A stretch of DNA of 64,000 nt from Bifidobacterium breve (GCA_945889195.1 CAMDBB010000003.1:1-64000); one strand, 5' to 3'; shown: positions 9,777-19,002, counted from the stretch's first letter. Notes: generated by a model not told the origin, from the letters alone. Numbers and translations: made by a program.

Positions 9777-10445
9777 ATGCAGACCGTTCTAGATCAACGC
9801 CATCGCCAGATGCGCAGGGCCTTAAAGTGGTCTGCCGGTCTCTTTGCTGGATATCTCTTCGTGACCTTGCAGGTATTAACCAATGGACCTTTCATTGAAA
9901 TTGATCGCTATTTCAATGATTTAGATCGCCCTCGCTTTACTGGAATCTCCAACTTCGTCATCAGAAGACTTGATGACTTAGGTCTTCGCAGCGTCTCAGG
10001 AATCGCGCTATTGATTGTCGCTATATTTATTGCCAAGCGGTTTAAGACTTATCGCCCCTTTAACTTAGGACTTCTCGCTTTCATCTCACTCAATGTTGTT
10101 GTGGGCTCATTTAAGTATGCGCTGGGCAGAACAAAGCCACGCGAAGGTTTTGATTTATTGCATGCAGGTGGAATGTCATATCCAAGTGGACACGCATCAA
10201 ATGCGATTTTGATTTGGGGAATTATTGCCTACCTCATTTATCGCTACGCTCATGTGGATCGCTATCGTGGACGTTTGGCCAGTACTGCAGTTGGCCTCTT
10301 AGCCCTCACCGTCTGCATCGTCTCACTGGTACGTAACACTCACTGGTTCTCAGACCTCTTTGGCGGTTTACTCCTTGGGGGAGCGTTGCTCGTGCTCATC
10401 ATCGCAATTGATCGCTTCTTTCCATCTGATAGCCAACTTCACTAA
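9777..10445 (+). CDS. PAP2-family membrane phosphatase
   Basis: Predicted integral membrane lipid-phosphate phosphatase of 222 residues with about five to six hydrophobic segments. The three PAP2 motifs can be traced: K113-X6-K120-P121 (Lys where Arg is usual), PSGH at 136-139, and R186-N-T-H189-W-F-S-D193, which keeps H-X3-D but has a shortened Arg-His spacing. It lies between glmS and acpS/alr, so a role in undecaprenyl-pyrophosphate or another envelope lipid phosphate is possible, but the substrate is not shown. Confidence 0.8.
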   Translation: MQTVLDQRHRQMRRALKWSAGLFAGYLFVTLQVLTNGPFIEIDRYFNDLDRPRFTGISNFVIRRLDDLGLRSVSGIALLIVAIFIAKRFKTYRPFNLGLLAFISLNVVVGSFKYALGRTKPREGFDLLHAGGMSYPSGHASNAILIWGIIAYLIYRYAHVDRYRGRLASTAVGLLALTVCIVSLVRNTHWFSDLFGGLLLGGALLVLIIAIDRFFPSDSQLH

Positions 10446-10452
10446 GCACTTA

Positions 10453-10465
10453 TAGACTCCCCGCC
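10453..10465 (+). promoter_or_regulatory. Leaderless-type promoter of acpS-alr
   Basis: TAGACT at 10453-10458 is followed by seven bases (CCCCGCC) and then the ATG at 10466. This puts the expected +1 on the start codon, and there is no ribosome-binding site. The same TAGACT-N7-ATG arrangement precedes pcrA. Confidence 0.55.
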
Positions 10466-10807
10466 ATGATTGATGGAATCGGCATTGATGTCGTGGATAT
10501 TGCTAGATTCCAAGAATCCCTTGAGCGCACTCCGTCTCTTCGTGAAAAACTCTTCACAGAAGCAGAGCGAGATAAATCAGTGCAATCTCTAGCCGCCCGT
10601 TTTGCCGCCAAAGAGGCGCTCTATAAAGCGCTCAGCCCAGAACACGGACTGCATTGGCACGATGCTGAAGTAATAAACCACGAAAATGGCAAGCCAGATT
10701 TCCTCTTCCGTGGCCAGATTGCAGATCTCGTCGATGGCGCATCGGTGCACCTTTCACTTTCACACGATGCTGGAATCGCATCAGCGATGGTGGTGATTGA
10801 GAGATGA
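10466..10807 (+). CDS. acpS: Holo-[acyl-carrier-protein] synthase
   Basis: Transfers 4'-phosphopantetheine from CoA to acyl carrier protein. The 113-residue protein has [15 protein letters not shown] at the start, with metal ligand D8, and the second motif [12 protein letters not shown] with E50. This is the normal AcpS-type length. There is no ribosome-binding site; a -10-like TAGACT sits seven bases upstream, implying a leaderless mRNA. The stop overlaps the alr start (ATGA). Confidence 0.95.
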   Translation: MIDGIGIDVVDIARFQESLERTPSLREKLFTEAERDKSVQSLAARFAAKEALYKALSPEHGLHWHDAEVINHENGKPDFLFRGQIADLVDGASVHLSLSHDAGIASAMVVIER

Positions 10808-11913
10808 GAGCAGAAGCGATTGTTGATCTAAGCGCCATAAAATTTAACGTTGAGCTTTTGAAGAAGACTTCAGGCACCAAACTGCTCGCCGTGGTAAAGG
10901 CTGATGCTTATGGCCATGGACTTGTGCCGGTTGCACAAGCAGCCGTTTCAGCAGGCGCTGATTACCTAGGAGTCGCTCTTCTTGAAGAGGCAGTTGCGCT
11001 GCGAGAGGCAGGAATTACCGCTCCGATATTGGCATGGCTGGTGCAACCTGGCTCTGATTTTTCACAGGCGATATCACTCGATATCGATATCGCTGCCGCA
11101 TCCCTCAAGGCGCTCTCTGAGATTTCACTGGCTTCACGAAATCTTCAGAAGAAAGCTCGCGTTCATTTAGAAGTTGATACCGGAATGACCCGTGGTGGTT
11201 TCTTAGCTGAATGGGATCAACTTAATTCAGAGCATGTGAAAGATATAGAAATTGTTGGAATTTTCTCGCACTTTGCTCGCGCCGATGAACCAGGTGAAAA
11301 ACAGAATCAAGATCAGATGGCGCGTTTTGCCGAGATGGTTGCAAAGCTGGAAGCGCTCGGTTTCTCTCAGCTCATTAAACATCTCTCCAACTCAGCGGCA
11401 ACGTTGAAAAATAACGCCGCCGCTTTCGACATGGTGCGTACCGGAATTGCGATCTATGGACTCTCACCTGATGTGCAGACTCTTGGTAGCTCAAGTGCAC
11501 TTAAATTGCGACCTGCAATGCAGTTACGCGCTGCTTTGTACTTGGTTAAAGATGTTCCTTCTGGAACTCCAGTTGGTTACGGAGCTACCGAATCAACTAA
11601 GTCAGATACGCGCCTTGGAGTTGTCACAATGGGGTATGCCGATGGTATTCCGCGTATCGCACGTGGCGCAGGCGTTTGGCATAACGGAGCGCGCGCGCCA
11701 ATCATCGGACGCGTTTCTATGGATCAATTTGTCGTCGATCTCGGCCCAGATTCCAAGGCGCAATCAGGCGATTGGGTAACGATTTTTGGCAACGGTTCGC
11801 ATGGCGAATACACAGCCGATGATTGGGGAGCTGCTTCGCAATCAATTAATTATGAGATTGTCACACGAATTGGGCCGCGGGTGCCTAGAATCTACTCGCC
11901 TCATATCTACTGA
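10804..11913 (+). CDS. alr: Alanine racemase (PLP)
   Basis: Interconverts L- and D-alanine, supplying D-Ala for peptidoglycan. The PLP lysine K32 lies in [10 protein letters not shown] and the opposing catalytic tyrosine Y278 in MGYADGIPR. The C-terminal domain has [13 protein letters not shown]. The 369-residue length is typical. It overlaps acpS by four bases. In mycobacteria alr sits directly before tsaE; here a Liv transporter block of about 6.5 kb lies between them. Confidence 0.97.
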   Translation: MRAEAIVDLSAIKFNVELLKKTSGTKLLAVVKADAYGHGLVPVAQAAVSAGADYLGVALLEEAVALREAGITAPILAWLVQPGSDFSQAISLDIDIAAASLKALSEISLASRNLQKKARVHLEVDTGMTRGGFLAEWDQLNSEHVKDIEIVGIFSHFARADEPGEKQNQDQMARFAEMVAKLEALGFSQLIKHLSNSAATLKNNAAAFDMVRTGIAIYGLSPDVQTLGSSSALKLRPAMQLRAALYLVKDVPSGTPVGYGATESTKSDTRLGVVTMGYADGIPRIARGAGVWHNGARAPIIGRVSMDQFVVDLGPDSKAQSGDWVTIFGNGSHGEYTADDWGAASQSINYEIVTRIGPRVPRIYSPHIY

Positions 11914-11943
11914 TATGAAGCTACAAGAACGAAAGGGTGTGCG

Positions 11944-12735
11944 ATGACTACTAATTCAACTCTGTCGATCTCACACCTGACCGTAAAGTTTGGCGGCCTT
12001 GTCGCCCTCGATGATGTCTACCTAGATGTCCCAAGTAATTCCATCGTTGGCCTCATCGGGCCAAATGGCGCCGGAAAGACCACGCTCTTTAACTCCATCT
12101 CAGGGTTAGTCCCAGTAACAACAGGCGAGATATCAATTCACGGAAAGAACGTTTCTTGGCCAAAGAGTTATGACTTAGCTGGATATGGAATTTCAAGAAC
12201 GCTACAAGGAGTTGGACTCTTTAGCGGACTTTCAGTTGTTGAAAATGTCATGATGGGTGCAAATATTGAAAGCGGAAGTAACTTCTTTAAGGATCTATTT
12301 GGCTTATCTGGCCAAGCAGAGAAGAAGCTCCGTCGTCGCGCCGAAGATGCACTTGCCTGGGCAGGCGCCTTAGCGCTGGCAGATAAGAACCCATCCGAAC
12401 TCACCTACCCAGAAACAAAGCGAGTCTCGATTGCGCGCGCTCTTGTTCTTCAACCTTCAATTTTGTTACTCGATGAACCAGCAGCAGGTCTTGGCCAAGA
12501 TGACATCGATAAGTTTGCATCTCTCTTGCAGCAGTTGAAGCAACGCTGCTCCATCATTATCGTTGAACACCATGTGGACTTTATCGGTCAGATCTCTGAT
12601 CAGGTCTATGTTCTTAACTTCGGCAAGGTGATTGCCAGCGGAACATTCGATACCGTCAAGCGCGACCCAGCAGTCCTTGCTGCCTACCTCGGAACTTCTA
12701 GCCAGAGTGGCAACGATCAGTTAGGTGGTTCTTAA
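11944..12735 (+). CDS. livG: Branched-chain amino-acid-type ABC transporter ATP-binding protein (LivG-like)
   Basis: One of two ATPases of a Liv/HAAT-family importer. Walker A GPNGAGKT at 39-46, Walker B ILLLDEPA near 173-180 and the LivG-type segment GISRTLQGVGLF (about 82-93) are present. The ABC signature position reads LTYPE (153-157) instead of the family's LxYGx-type sequence, so the usual glycine is missing. AAAGGG precedes the ATG at 11944. livF starts immediately after the stop. Substrate is inferred from family only. Confidence 0.88.
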   Translation: MTTNSTLSISHLTVKFGGLVALDDVYLDVPSNSIVGLIGPNGAGKTTLFNSISGLVPVTTGEISIHGKNVSWPKSYDLAGYGISRTLQGVGLFSGLSVVENVMMGANIESGSNFFKDLFGLSGQAEKKLRRRAEDALAWAGALALADKNPSELTYPETKRVSIARALVLQPSILLLDEPAAGLGQDDIDKFASLLQQLKQRCSIIIVEHHVDFIGQISDQVYVLNFGKVIASGTFDTVKRDPAVLAAYLGTSSQSGNDQLGGS

Positions 12736-13449
12736 ATGTTAAAGATTGAGAACCTCACAACTTCATTTGGGTCTGTTGTTGCACTCGATGGCGTTTCAAT
12801 GACTGCACATGAGTCAAAAATTACAACTGTCATCGGAGCAAATGGCGCTGGCAAGAGCACCTTATTGCGCACCATCTCTGGACTTGAGAGCCCAGCATCA
12901 GGATTGATTACATGGGAAGGCCAATCCATTGTTGGTCGCAAACCTGAAGATATTGTCCGCGCTGGAATTGCACATGTTCCTGAAGGTCACGCAGTTATCT
13001 CAGAGTTAAGCGTTGAAGAAAATATCAATATGGGTTCACTATTTCGCCGCAGATCTCATAAGAGCGATGTCGCAGCATCCCTAGAAGAGATGTATCAACT
13101 CTTTCCTAGGCTACAAGAGCGCCGTAAGCAATTAGCTGGAACTCTCTCAGGCGGTGAACGCCAGATGCTGGCAATTAGCCGCGCCCTGGTTTCGCGCCCA
13201 AAGCTTCTCCTCCTTGATGAGCCTTCCTTAGGTTTGGCTCCACTTGTGGTCGAACAGATTATTGATTGCGTCAATACCTTATGCCGCTCAACAGGTTTGA
13301 CAGTTTTATTGGTCGAGCAGAATGCCAATACCGCCTTAGGCGTTGCAGATCATGGCGTTCTCTTAGCTCTCGGAAAGGTTGTAGCCGATAGACCAGCAGC
13401 AGAACTCAAAGCTGACTCCTCTCTTCGCGCTGCGTATTTGGGGTACTGA
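12736..13449 (+). CDS. livF: Branched-chain amino-acid-type ABC transporter ATP-binding protein (LivF-like)
   Basis: Second ATPase of the Liv-type importer, 237 residues. It has an intact Walker A (GANGAGKST), the signature LSGGERQMLAISRAL and Walker B LLLLDEPSLGLAP. This one retains a canonical signature, in contrast to its livG partner. It begins directly after the livG stop and ends in a TGATG overlap with livH, so the four transporter genes form one operon. Confidence 0.93.
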   Translation: MLKIENLTTSFGSVVALDGVSMTAHESKITTVIGANGAGKSTLLRTISGLESPASGLITWEGQSIVGRKPEDIVRAGIAHVPEGHAVISELSVEENINMGSLFRRRSHKSDVAASLEEMYQLFPRLQERRKQLAGTLSGGERQMLAISRALVSRPKLLLLDEPSLGLAPLVVEQIIDCVNTLCRSTGLTVLLVEQNANTALGVADHGVLLALGKVVADRPAAELKADSSLRAAYLGY

Positions 13450-14360
13450 TGGATACATTTCTAGCAGCGCTCTTTTCTGGAACTTCGCGTGGCGCAATTT
13501 ATGCACTGGTTGCACTTGGACTTGTCATCGTCTGGCGCGGTGCCGGCGTCGTTAACTTTGCCCAGATGGGGCAAGCGATGTTTAGTACCTATATCGCCTC
13601 AACTTTGATCCAAAATGGAAATTCCTACTGGGTCGGTTTCTTTGTCGCACTCTTTGCCGGCGCAGCTCTGGGCGCGCTCTTAGATGTGTTAGTGATGCGA
13701 CCGCTATCGAATAAGAAGAAGACTGAACTTCTCAGCAGCGAATCAATGCGCGCTGCCATTCCGGTTATTGCCTCCCTTGGAATCCTGGGTGTTCTACAGG
13801 CGCTTGCTGGAATTATCTGGGCAGCGGAAGAGCGAGGCTTTCCAGCACCTGCTGCGCAAGAAGGATTTACGGTTGCAGGTAGCGTGATGCCATTTACCTC
13901 ATTCGATCTCTTTGTTATCTCAATCGTTCTCATCACTTTAACTTTGACCACAATCTTCTTTAAGAGGACTGGAGTTGGCCTTGCTATGCGCGCTACTGCG
14001 CTTAATCAAGAAGTCGCGCGCTTGAGTGGAATTAGAACAAACTTCACCCGCACTTTAAGCTGGGCGATTTCAGGTGCCGCATCATCTCTTGCCGGCCTTT
14101 TGATTACACCGACTTCTAACCTATCTCCAAATACTTTAGATCTAGTTCTCATCATCGGCTTTACTGCAGCAGTTGTTGGCGGTCTTGATAGCCCAGCGGG
14201 CGCCGTCCTTGGTGGATTCATTCTTGGTCTAGTGATTTCCTTTGTCACTTTCTATCTATCTCCAGAAGATGTCTTTATTTCAATTCTCGCAGTTCTGCTG
14301 ATTGTCTTGATCGTTAAGCCGCGAGGAATTCTGGGTGGAAAGGATTCACGTCGTGTCTAA
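13449..14360 (+). CDS. livH: Liv-type ABC transporter permease (LivH-like)
   Basis: Inner-membrane permease of 303 residues, mostly hydrophobic with about eight predicted membrane segments. The N-terminal GTSRGAIYALVALGLVIVWR is typical of LivH proteins. A cytoplasmic loop (RATALNQEVARLSGI, about 180-194) corresponds to the ATPase-coupling region. It overlaps livF by one base and livM by eight. Confidence 0.92.
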   Translation: MDTFLAALFSGTSRGAIYALVALGLVIVWRGAGVVNFAQMGQAMFSTYIASTLIQNGNSYWVGFFVALFAGAALGALLDVLVMRPLSNKKKTELLSSESMRAAIPVIASLGILGVLQALAGIIWAAEERGFPAPAAQEGFTVAGSVMPFTSFDLFVISIVLITLTLTTIFFKRTGVGLAMRATALNQEVARLSGIRTNFTRTLSWAISGAASSLAGLLITPTSNLSPNTLDLVLIIGFTAAVVGGLDSPAGAVLGGFILGLVISFVTFYLSPEDVFISILAVLLIVLIVKPRGILGGKDSRRV

Positions 14361-15348
14361 CGCCGCAAAGAACCCATCCATCATTCGTCGCAGCTTTAGA
14401 CGAACCATTTTCTTCATCATCGCCATACTTGCCGTTGGCTCAACTTTTGAGCCATATAACCAGGCGCAACTTGCAGTTGTCTTGATCTACTTTATCGGCG
14501 TCCTCTCGGTCACTATTTTGACCGGCATCTCAGGACAGATATCACTCGGTCAAGGCGCACTGATGGCAGTCGGCGGTTACACCACTGCTCTGCTCATGAC
14601 TAATTACTCGATCTCACTGTGGATTGCAGTACCAGCATCAATCATCGGCGCAGGTATTGCTGGCGCTCTCCTAGGAATTGCAGCTGCGCGACTTTCGGGT
14701 CCATACCTTGCTGGTACAACGTTGGTGATTGCACTTGCGATTCCGACAATTGCTAATCGCTTTATGTCGGTCTTTAAAGGTGATGAAGGACTTCCGGTAG
14801 ATGTTGGGTATCCACCATCTTGGTTTACTAACCTCTTTGGCGAACCCACATATGAAGAGTGGCAGTTATATGTCGTGCTTCCTTTTGCGGCAATCGCGCT
14901 CTTCTTTGCATCTAATCTTCTTCTCTCACGCACAGGTCGTATGTGGAAATCTATTCGCGATCACGAGACCGCGGCAGCGCTTACTGGCGTTAACTATTCA
15001 CGACAGAAGATTTATGTCTTTATCATTGCTTCGATCTTTGCAGGACTTGCTGGTGCGCTCTATGGGCTGCGCGGCCTTGTTGGTCCGAGTGTCTATCCAG
15101 TTGCGCTCTCACTTACCTTGCTTACCGCTGCAGTCCTTGGTGGAATCCGCAGCATCTTCGGCGCCTTTATCGGTACAGTGATTGTCGTCTTCCTACCCGA
15201 TTGGATCGATCTTGTTCTCGACAACTTTGAGTTGAGTGAGCAGGTTTCCAACTTTATGCCAGCTCTGATTTCCAGCCTCCTCCTTATCTTGACTGTGGTC
15301 ATCAACCCAGCAGGAGTGGCGGGCGGGCACCACCATAAGCATAAATAA
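14353..15348 (+). CDS. livM: Liv-type ABC transporter permease (LivM-like)
   Basis: Second permease of the importer, about 331 residues and hydrophobic throughout. The family motif ISGQISLGQGALMAVGGYT lies near residues 58-76. A GTG at 14335 would also be in frame, but the GTG at 14353 has AAGGA (14340-14344) eight bases upstream and gives a small overlap with livH, so it is preferred. The protein ends in a His/Lys-rich tail (GGHHHKHK), which is unusual and could bind metal or simply be basic. Confidence 0.88.
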   Translation: MSNAAKNPSIIRRSFRRTIFFIIAILAVGSTFEPYNQAQLAVVLIYFIGVLSVTILTGISGQISLGQGALMAVGGYTTALLMTNYSISLWIAVPASIIGAGIAGALLGIAAARLSGPYLAGTTLVIALAIPTIANRFMSVFKGDEGLPVDVGYPPSWFTNLFGEPTYEEWQLYVVLPFAAIALFFASNLLLSRTGRMWKSIRDHETAAALTGVNYSRQKIYVFIIASIFAGLAGALYGLRGLVGPSVYPVALSLTLLTAAVLGGIRSIFGAFIGTVIVVFLPDWIDLVLDNFELSEQVSNFMPALISSLLLILTVVINPAGVAGGHHHKHK

Positions 15349-15540
15349 ACGTTATAAAACTCCGCTCGAGCGAGGCTAATTCATAGCCCCCACGTGTGAT
15401 TTCAGCGCGTTGGCCTTTCCTTTATTCACTTTAACTTCACCTTCAGTTAAAGTGGCACTGTTCTAGCCCAGTCAGGGCTAGTGGCAGGTGCGCCGTAAGG
15501 TGCGTCTGCGAAAACTGACAAAAGAGAAAGAGTGAATGTA
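15349..15540 (+). promoter_or_regulatory. Promoter and structured leader of the Liv-type binding-protein gene
   Basis: The binding protein has its own promoter here. A -35-like TTCACT (15425-15430), a 17 bp spacer and TAAAGT (15448-15453) fit a sigma70 promoter. A perfect 10 bp inverted repeat (CACTTTAACT at 15427-15436 and AGTTAAAGTG at 15445-15454, 8 bp apart) covers both hexamers, suggesting an operator. Just downstream, CTAGCCC (15463-15469) and GGGCTAG (15475-15481) form a second hairpin at the predicted 5' end of the mRNA, followed by two GGTGCG repeats. The rest of the gap shows nothing recognisable. Confidence 0.5.
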
Positions 15541-16890
15541 GTGAGAAATCGTGCATCTCTGTCTAAACCATCACGCGGGTTAGTCGCCTCCGTTGCTGCT
15601 GTACTTGCTGGCGCCATGGCGTTTACAGCTGTACCAGCGCAAGGTGCGAGCACACCCGGTGTTAGTGACACTGAAATTGTTTTAGGAATGCAACTCCCAC
15701 AAACGGGACCTGCCAGCCCTGGCTATAACAAGGTAGATGACGCGATGCGCGCCTACTTTGATTATGTAAATTCAAAGGGTGGAGTGCACGGACGCAGCAT
15801 CAAGTTGGTGGTCAAGGATGATGCTTATCGCGCCGGACTTACCGTTTCAACTGCATCTGCCTTGATCAATAAGGATAAAGTCTTTGCGATGGTTGGTTCA
15901 GTCGGAACTCAGACACATATCTCTGTTATCAAGGACATCAACCGTCGTGGAATTCCAGATCTCTTTGTAAATAGCGGTTACAGCGGTTTCTACACCAATC
16001 CAAAGAAGTACCCAACAACCTTTGGTGGCCTCGGTACATATACCGTTGAAGCCAAGATTCTTGGAAAGTACATCAAGGAAACTTTCTCAAAGAACACTGT
16101 CGGTATCGTCTACCAGACAGATGACTTTGGCCGTAACACAGTTGAAGGTCTTGCAACAGCTGGAGTGACATTTACTCCTAAGAAGACCGCAGCAACTTTT
16201 ATTGCAGGTACACAGGCCGGTGGCCTCGATGCACAGATGCAGCAGCTTAAGGACAACAACGTTGATGTAGTTGTCGTCGGAGCTGTAGCTTCAGCATTCG
16301 CAGCGGCAGTCTCATCTGCAAACAAGATCGGCTACAAGCCAGCTAAGTGGATCGTTATCTCAGTAGGTGCAGATGCAACTACCTTCCAGACAATCCTCGG
16401 CGCTCGCGGAATTGCACCAGCAGTATCTGCAGCACTTCTTGCCGGCACAATCTCAGCTTCACACGCTCCAGCTCCTGGAGAAGAGAACGATGAGTTCGTC
16501 AAGGCATTTAAGAAGATCAATGATGAATTCAATAAGGGTCCAGATAAGCGCTGGGATAACAACGTTCTGCAAGGCATGAACATTGGTTACCTCATGACAT
16601 CTGCTCTCCTTGGAACTGGTAAGAACCTCACCCGTCCAGGAATCATCAGCTATGTAAAGAACAATGCAGCGAAGTTGAGCAGCGCAGCTCTTTCACCACT
16701 TGGTTACGGTGCAAAGACTCACGAGGCTTACACAGGTTTCTGGATTGGCCAATACGATGCAACAACAACACTTAAGCCAGTGGATTCTCCACGCAAGGTT
16801 TGGACAACTGACTCTGCAAAGGGCCCAGTAACTGAACTCAAGTACACACGTCCTGCAATCGCAGCCGATGCTCTACCAAAGGTTGGTTAA
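15541..16890 (+). CDS. Liv-type ABC transporter substrate-binding protein
   Basis: Exported type I periplasmic-binding-fold protein of about 449 residues. A signal peptide (basic MRNRASLSKPSRG, hydrophobic core, then a likely AQGA/S cleavage near residue 36) has no lipobox cysteine. The mature part begins VSDTEIVLGMQLPQTGPASP, typical of the Peripla_BP_6 family. GTG at 15541 is preferred over GTG at 15532 because AGAAAG (15525-15530) is correctly spaced for it. It follows the permease and ATPase genes and probably delivers substrate to them. The ligand is not determined; Liv-family proteins bind branched-chain amino acids, amides or short peptides. Confidence 0.85.
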   Translation: MRNRASLSKPSRGLVASVAAVLAGAMAFTAVPAQGASTPGVSDTEIVLGMQLPQTGPASPGYNKVDDAMRAYFDYVNSKGGVHGRSIKLVVKDDAYRAGLTVSTASALINKDKVFAMVGSVGTQTHISVIKDINRRGIPDLFVNSGYSGFYTNPKKYPTTFGGLGTYTVEAKILGKYIKETFSKNTVGIVYQTDDFGRNTVEGLATAGVTFTPKKTAATFIAGTQAGGLDAQMQQLKDNNVDVVVVGAVASAFAAAVSSANKIGYKPAKWIVISVGADATTFQTILGARGIAPAVSAALLAGTISASHAPAPGEENDEFVKAFKKINDEFNKGPDKRWDNNVLQGMNIGYLMTSALLGTGKNLTRPGIISYVKNNAAKLSSAALSPLGYGAKTHEAYTGFWIGQYDATTTLKPVDSPRKVWTTDSAKGPVTELKYTRPAIAADALPKVG

Positions 16891-16894
16891 TCGA

Positions 16895-18493
16895 ATGAAA
16901 ATCAGCAGAATGCGTAAATCAATCGCAACGCTCGGAGCTGCGGCTCTAGTTGTAACACTTGGCATCACAACGGCTCCAACTGCAGCTGCTACACCAACAT
17001 GTACAACTGCTGCTGGCGTTGAAACCTGTAAGGGCTCACTCGCTAATGGCGCAGGCTATGAGTTCAGAATGCCGGCTAACTTCAAGGGCGTTATGTTCTT
17101 CTGGGAGCATGGCTTCCGTTCGACATATCCTGGCGTAACAGCTGTCCCTAAGGGTGTAGAAGAAATCACTCCAACAAGCGATCTCACCGGTCAGAACGTC
17201 ACCAAAGAGATGATGCTTGCCGGTTACGGCGTTGCTGCATATGACGGAACCGTTAAGGGTCTACGTGGTTGGAACAACACCTTCCGCGTTGAGATGCTTA
17301 AAGAGGTCATCGACATTGCAATGGCTAAGTACCCACGTATTCAGAAGAAGGTTGTCTACGGATCATCTCAAGCTGGATCAATCATCACGCCATTTGTTGA
17401 GAAGTACCCAACCTACGCTGACTCAGTCGGCATCATGGCGGGAACAACTCCATCAATCGCCAACTCACTTCAATCTGCATGCGACATCTTCTACATCTTG
17501 AGCGTCTTCGCTGACCCAACCATTAAGGGTTGTTCAGCATTTGGCGTTAAGGGCGTACCTGGCCACATGGCATCTGTTGGTGAATTGCAGAAGGTAGTTG
17601 CACTTCTTACAGCGTGGAGCAAGAACCTTGGTGCACCAGGACTTGAATTCCCTGCAGCGCTTAAGGGCTCCGGAATCCCACAGCGTTCAGCGCTTCTCTT
17701 GACTGGTCTTCTTACAGGAGTTCCAACCAAGAGCTCACACATGGATGGAATCTCAACTAACGCAGTGATTGCAGAACACAGCATCAACGCAACAGTTGCG
17801 GTCTTGCAGAATATCGGAGCAGCAGTTGCTACCGGAGTTCTTGCTGGACAGTCAATCTCTGAATCAACAGGTCCTAATTTCTACGACAACACCCAGACAA
17901 ACTGGGCCGCGCTCCTTGATGAAGGCGATGCAGGTCGTTACAACCTCGGACTTTCTGGAGATGAAGCAATTGCTGGCATGCTCGGTGTGCTTTCAGCTGC
18001 TCCTCGTGTAACAGGTGATGCTGCAGCAGTTGCAAAGTTCAAGGCTTTGGATAAATCAACATTTACTTCAAAGCACCCAACAATCCTGCTCACACTTGAA
18101 GCAGATCGCCTTGTCTTCGCAGGTAACACTGCACGTTATGTGGATAAAAAGCGTGAAGTTTATGAAGCAGAGCTTGCTAAGTGGGAAGCTTCCAAGAAGG
18201 GTCCAAAGCCAATCTGGAACACACTCTCACTTACAACAATGACTCCAGAGACTTACACCAAGTTTACTGCTGCAGGACTTCCTGACCTCACAGGTCCAGG
18301 AGCTCCTTCAGGTGTTGGTCACCAGACATTCACCAAGAAGCAGACCAAGGCGTGGGTAGATATGCTCGCAGTGGCTGCACGCTCTGGAAAGGTCCCGACA
18401 ACAAAGTATGTTGAATACTTGTCAACGAAGGTTCCTTACCTCAGCGGTGACTCTGATTATCGCCCAGCCGATTTGAAGTACAACTTCGGCTAA
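16895..18493 (+). CDS. Secreted alpha/beta-hydrolase-like protein
   Basis: I do not recognise the exact family. The 532-residue product has a signal peptide (MKISRMRKS, hydrophobic core, likely cleavage after TAPTAAA near residue 31). An HG dipeptide in FFWEHGFRS (about 68-76) and a nucleophile-elbow-like G156-S-S158-Q-A-G161 suggest an alpha/beta hydrolase with S158 as nucleophile. A late GHQTFT could hold the histidine. A pair of cysteines (C36, C45) sits near the mature N-terminus. It follows the binding protein by 4 bp and ends the transcript before a strong terminator. It may release the transporter's substrate outside the cell; that is inference from position. Confidence 0.65.
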   Translation: MKISRMRKSIATLGAAALVVTLGITTAPTAAATPTCTTAAGVETCKGSLANGAGYEFRMPANFKGVMFFWEHGFRSTYPGVTAVPKGVEEITPTSDLTGQNVTKEMMLAGYGVAAYDGTVKGLRGWNNTFRVEMLKEVIDIAMAKYPRIQKKVVYGSSQAGSIITPFVEKYPTYADSVGIMAGTTPSIANSLQSACDIFYILSVFADPTIKGCSAFGVKGVPGHMASVGELQKVVALLTAWSKNLGAPGLEFPAALKGSGIPQRSALLLTGLLTGVPTKSSHMDGISTNAVIAEHSINATVAVLQNIGAAVATGVLAGQSISESTGPNFYDNTQTNWAALLDEGDAGRYNLGLSGDEAIAGMLGVLSAAPRVTGDAAAVAKFKALDKSTFTSKHPTILLTLEADRLVFAGNTARYVDKKREVYEAELAKWEASKKGPKPIWNTLSLTTMTPETYTKFTAAGLPDLTGPGAPSGVGHQTFTKKQTKAWVDMLAVAARSGKVPTTKYVEYLSTKVPYLSGDSDYRPADLKYNFG

Positions 18494-18506
18494 AAGAAGT
18501 AAATAA

Positions 18507-18545
18507 GAAGAAGGGCCTCGGGAGACCGGGGCCCTTCTTCTTTTT
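18507..18545 (+). terminator. Rho-independent terminator after the Liv/hydrolase operon
   Basis: A 15 bp stem (GAAGAAGGGCCTCGG at 18507-18521 with CCGGGGCCCTTCTTC at 18526-18540, one G-U pair) has a GAGA loop and is followed by TTTTT. It closes the binding-protein/hydrolase transcript ahead of tsaE. Confidence 0.92.
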
Positions 18546-18552
18546 CTTCAAC

Positions 18553-18564
18553 TATCCTTCATGA
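18553..18564 (+). promoter_or_regulatory. Leaderless-type promoter of the tsa operon
   Basis: TATCCT at 18553-18558 is followed by six bases and the GTG at 18565. It lies just past the upstream terminator, and no ribosome-binding site is present. Transcription would start on or next to the GTG. Confidence 0.45.
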
Positions 18565-19002
18565 GTGAAGATTGCTACAGCTGACCAGATGCACGCTCTC
18601 GGTGTGCGCATCGGAAAGCTCTGCCAAGCAGGCGATCTCATCCTTCTCAACGGCCCGCTCGGCGCCGGTAAAACTGTTCTGGTTCAAGGAATCGGTGAAG
18701 CACTGGGAATGAGTGACGTTACCTCTCCTACCTTTGTTATTGCCCGCATCCATAAAGGGCCGCTTCCTCTGATTCATGTTGATGCCTATCGCTTACTTGA
18801 GGGCGGCAACGCAGCAGCTTTTCTCGATGATCTTGATTTAGATTCACCTCGAGAAGGCGCGGTCACCGTAATTGAATGGGGAGGCGCAGAGTCTGCTCGG
18901 TTAAGTGAGGAACGCCTTGAGATCACTATCGATCGCAGCGATGAAGTTCGTGAAGTGGCCATCAAGACAGTTGGCGCCCGCTGGCAAGGGGTTTCGCTAT
19001 GA
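18565..19002 (+). CDS. tsaE: tRNA t6A37 threonylcarbamoyladenosine biosynthesis ATPase TsaE
   Basis: ATPase partner of TsaB-TsaD in making N6-threonylcarbamoyladenosine at position 37 of ANN-decoding tRNAs. The Walker A motif GPLGAGKT is at 30-37 and SPTFVI follows, as in the family; the 145-residue length is normal. The start is GTG at 18565, because the nearby ATG at 18561 opens a frame that stops after a few codons. It overlaps tsaB by four bases (ATGA). The order tsaE-tsaB-rimI-tsaD-groES-groEL matches mycobacteria. Confidence 0.95.
   Translation: MKIATADQMHALGVRIGKLCQAGDLILLNGPLGAGKTVLVQGIGEALGMSDVTSPTFVIARIHKGPLPLIHVDAYRLLEGGNAAAFLDDLDLDSPREGAVTVIEWGGAESARLSEERLEITIDRSDEVREVAIKTVGARWQGVSL

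Noticed and set aside
9777-10445. PAP2 protein as inactive because of altered motifs
   Set aside because: PSGH and the H-X3-D dyad are intact; the changes (Lys for Arg, shorter Arg spacing) may only reflect my alignment.
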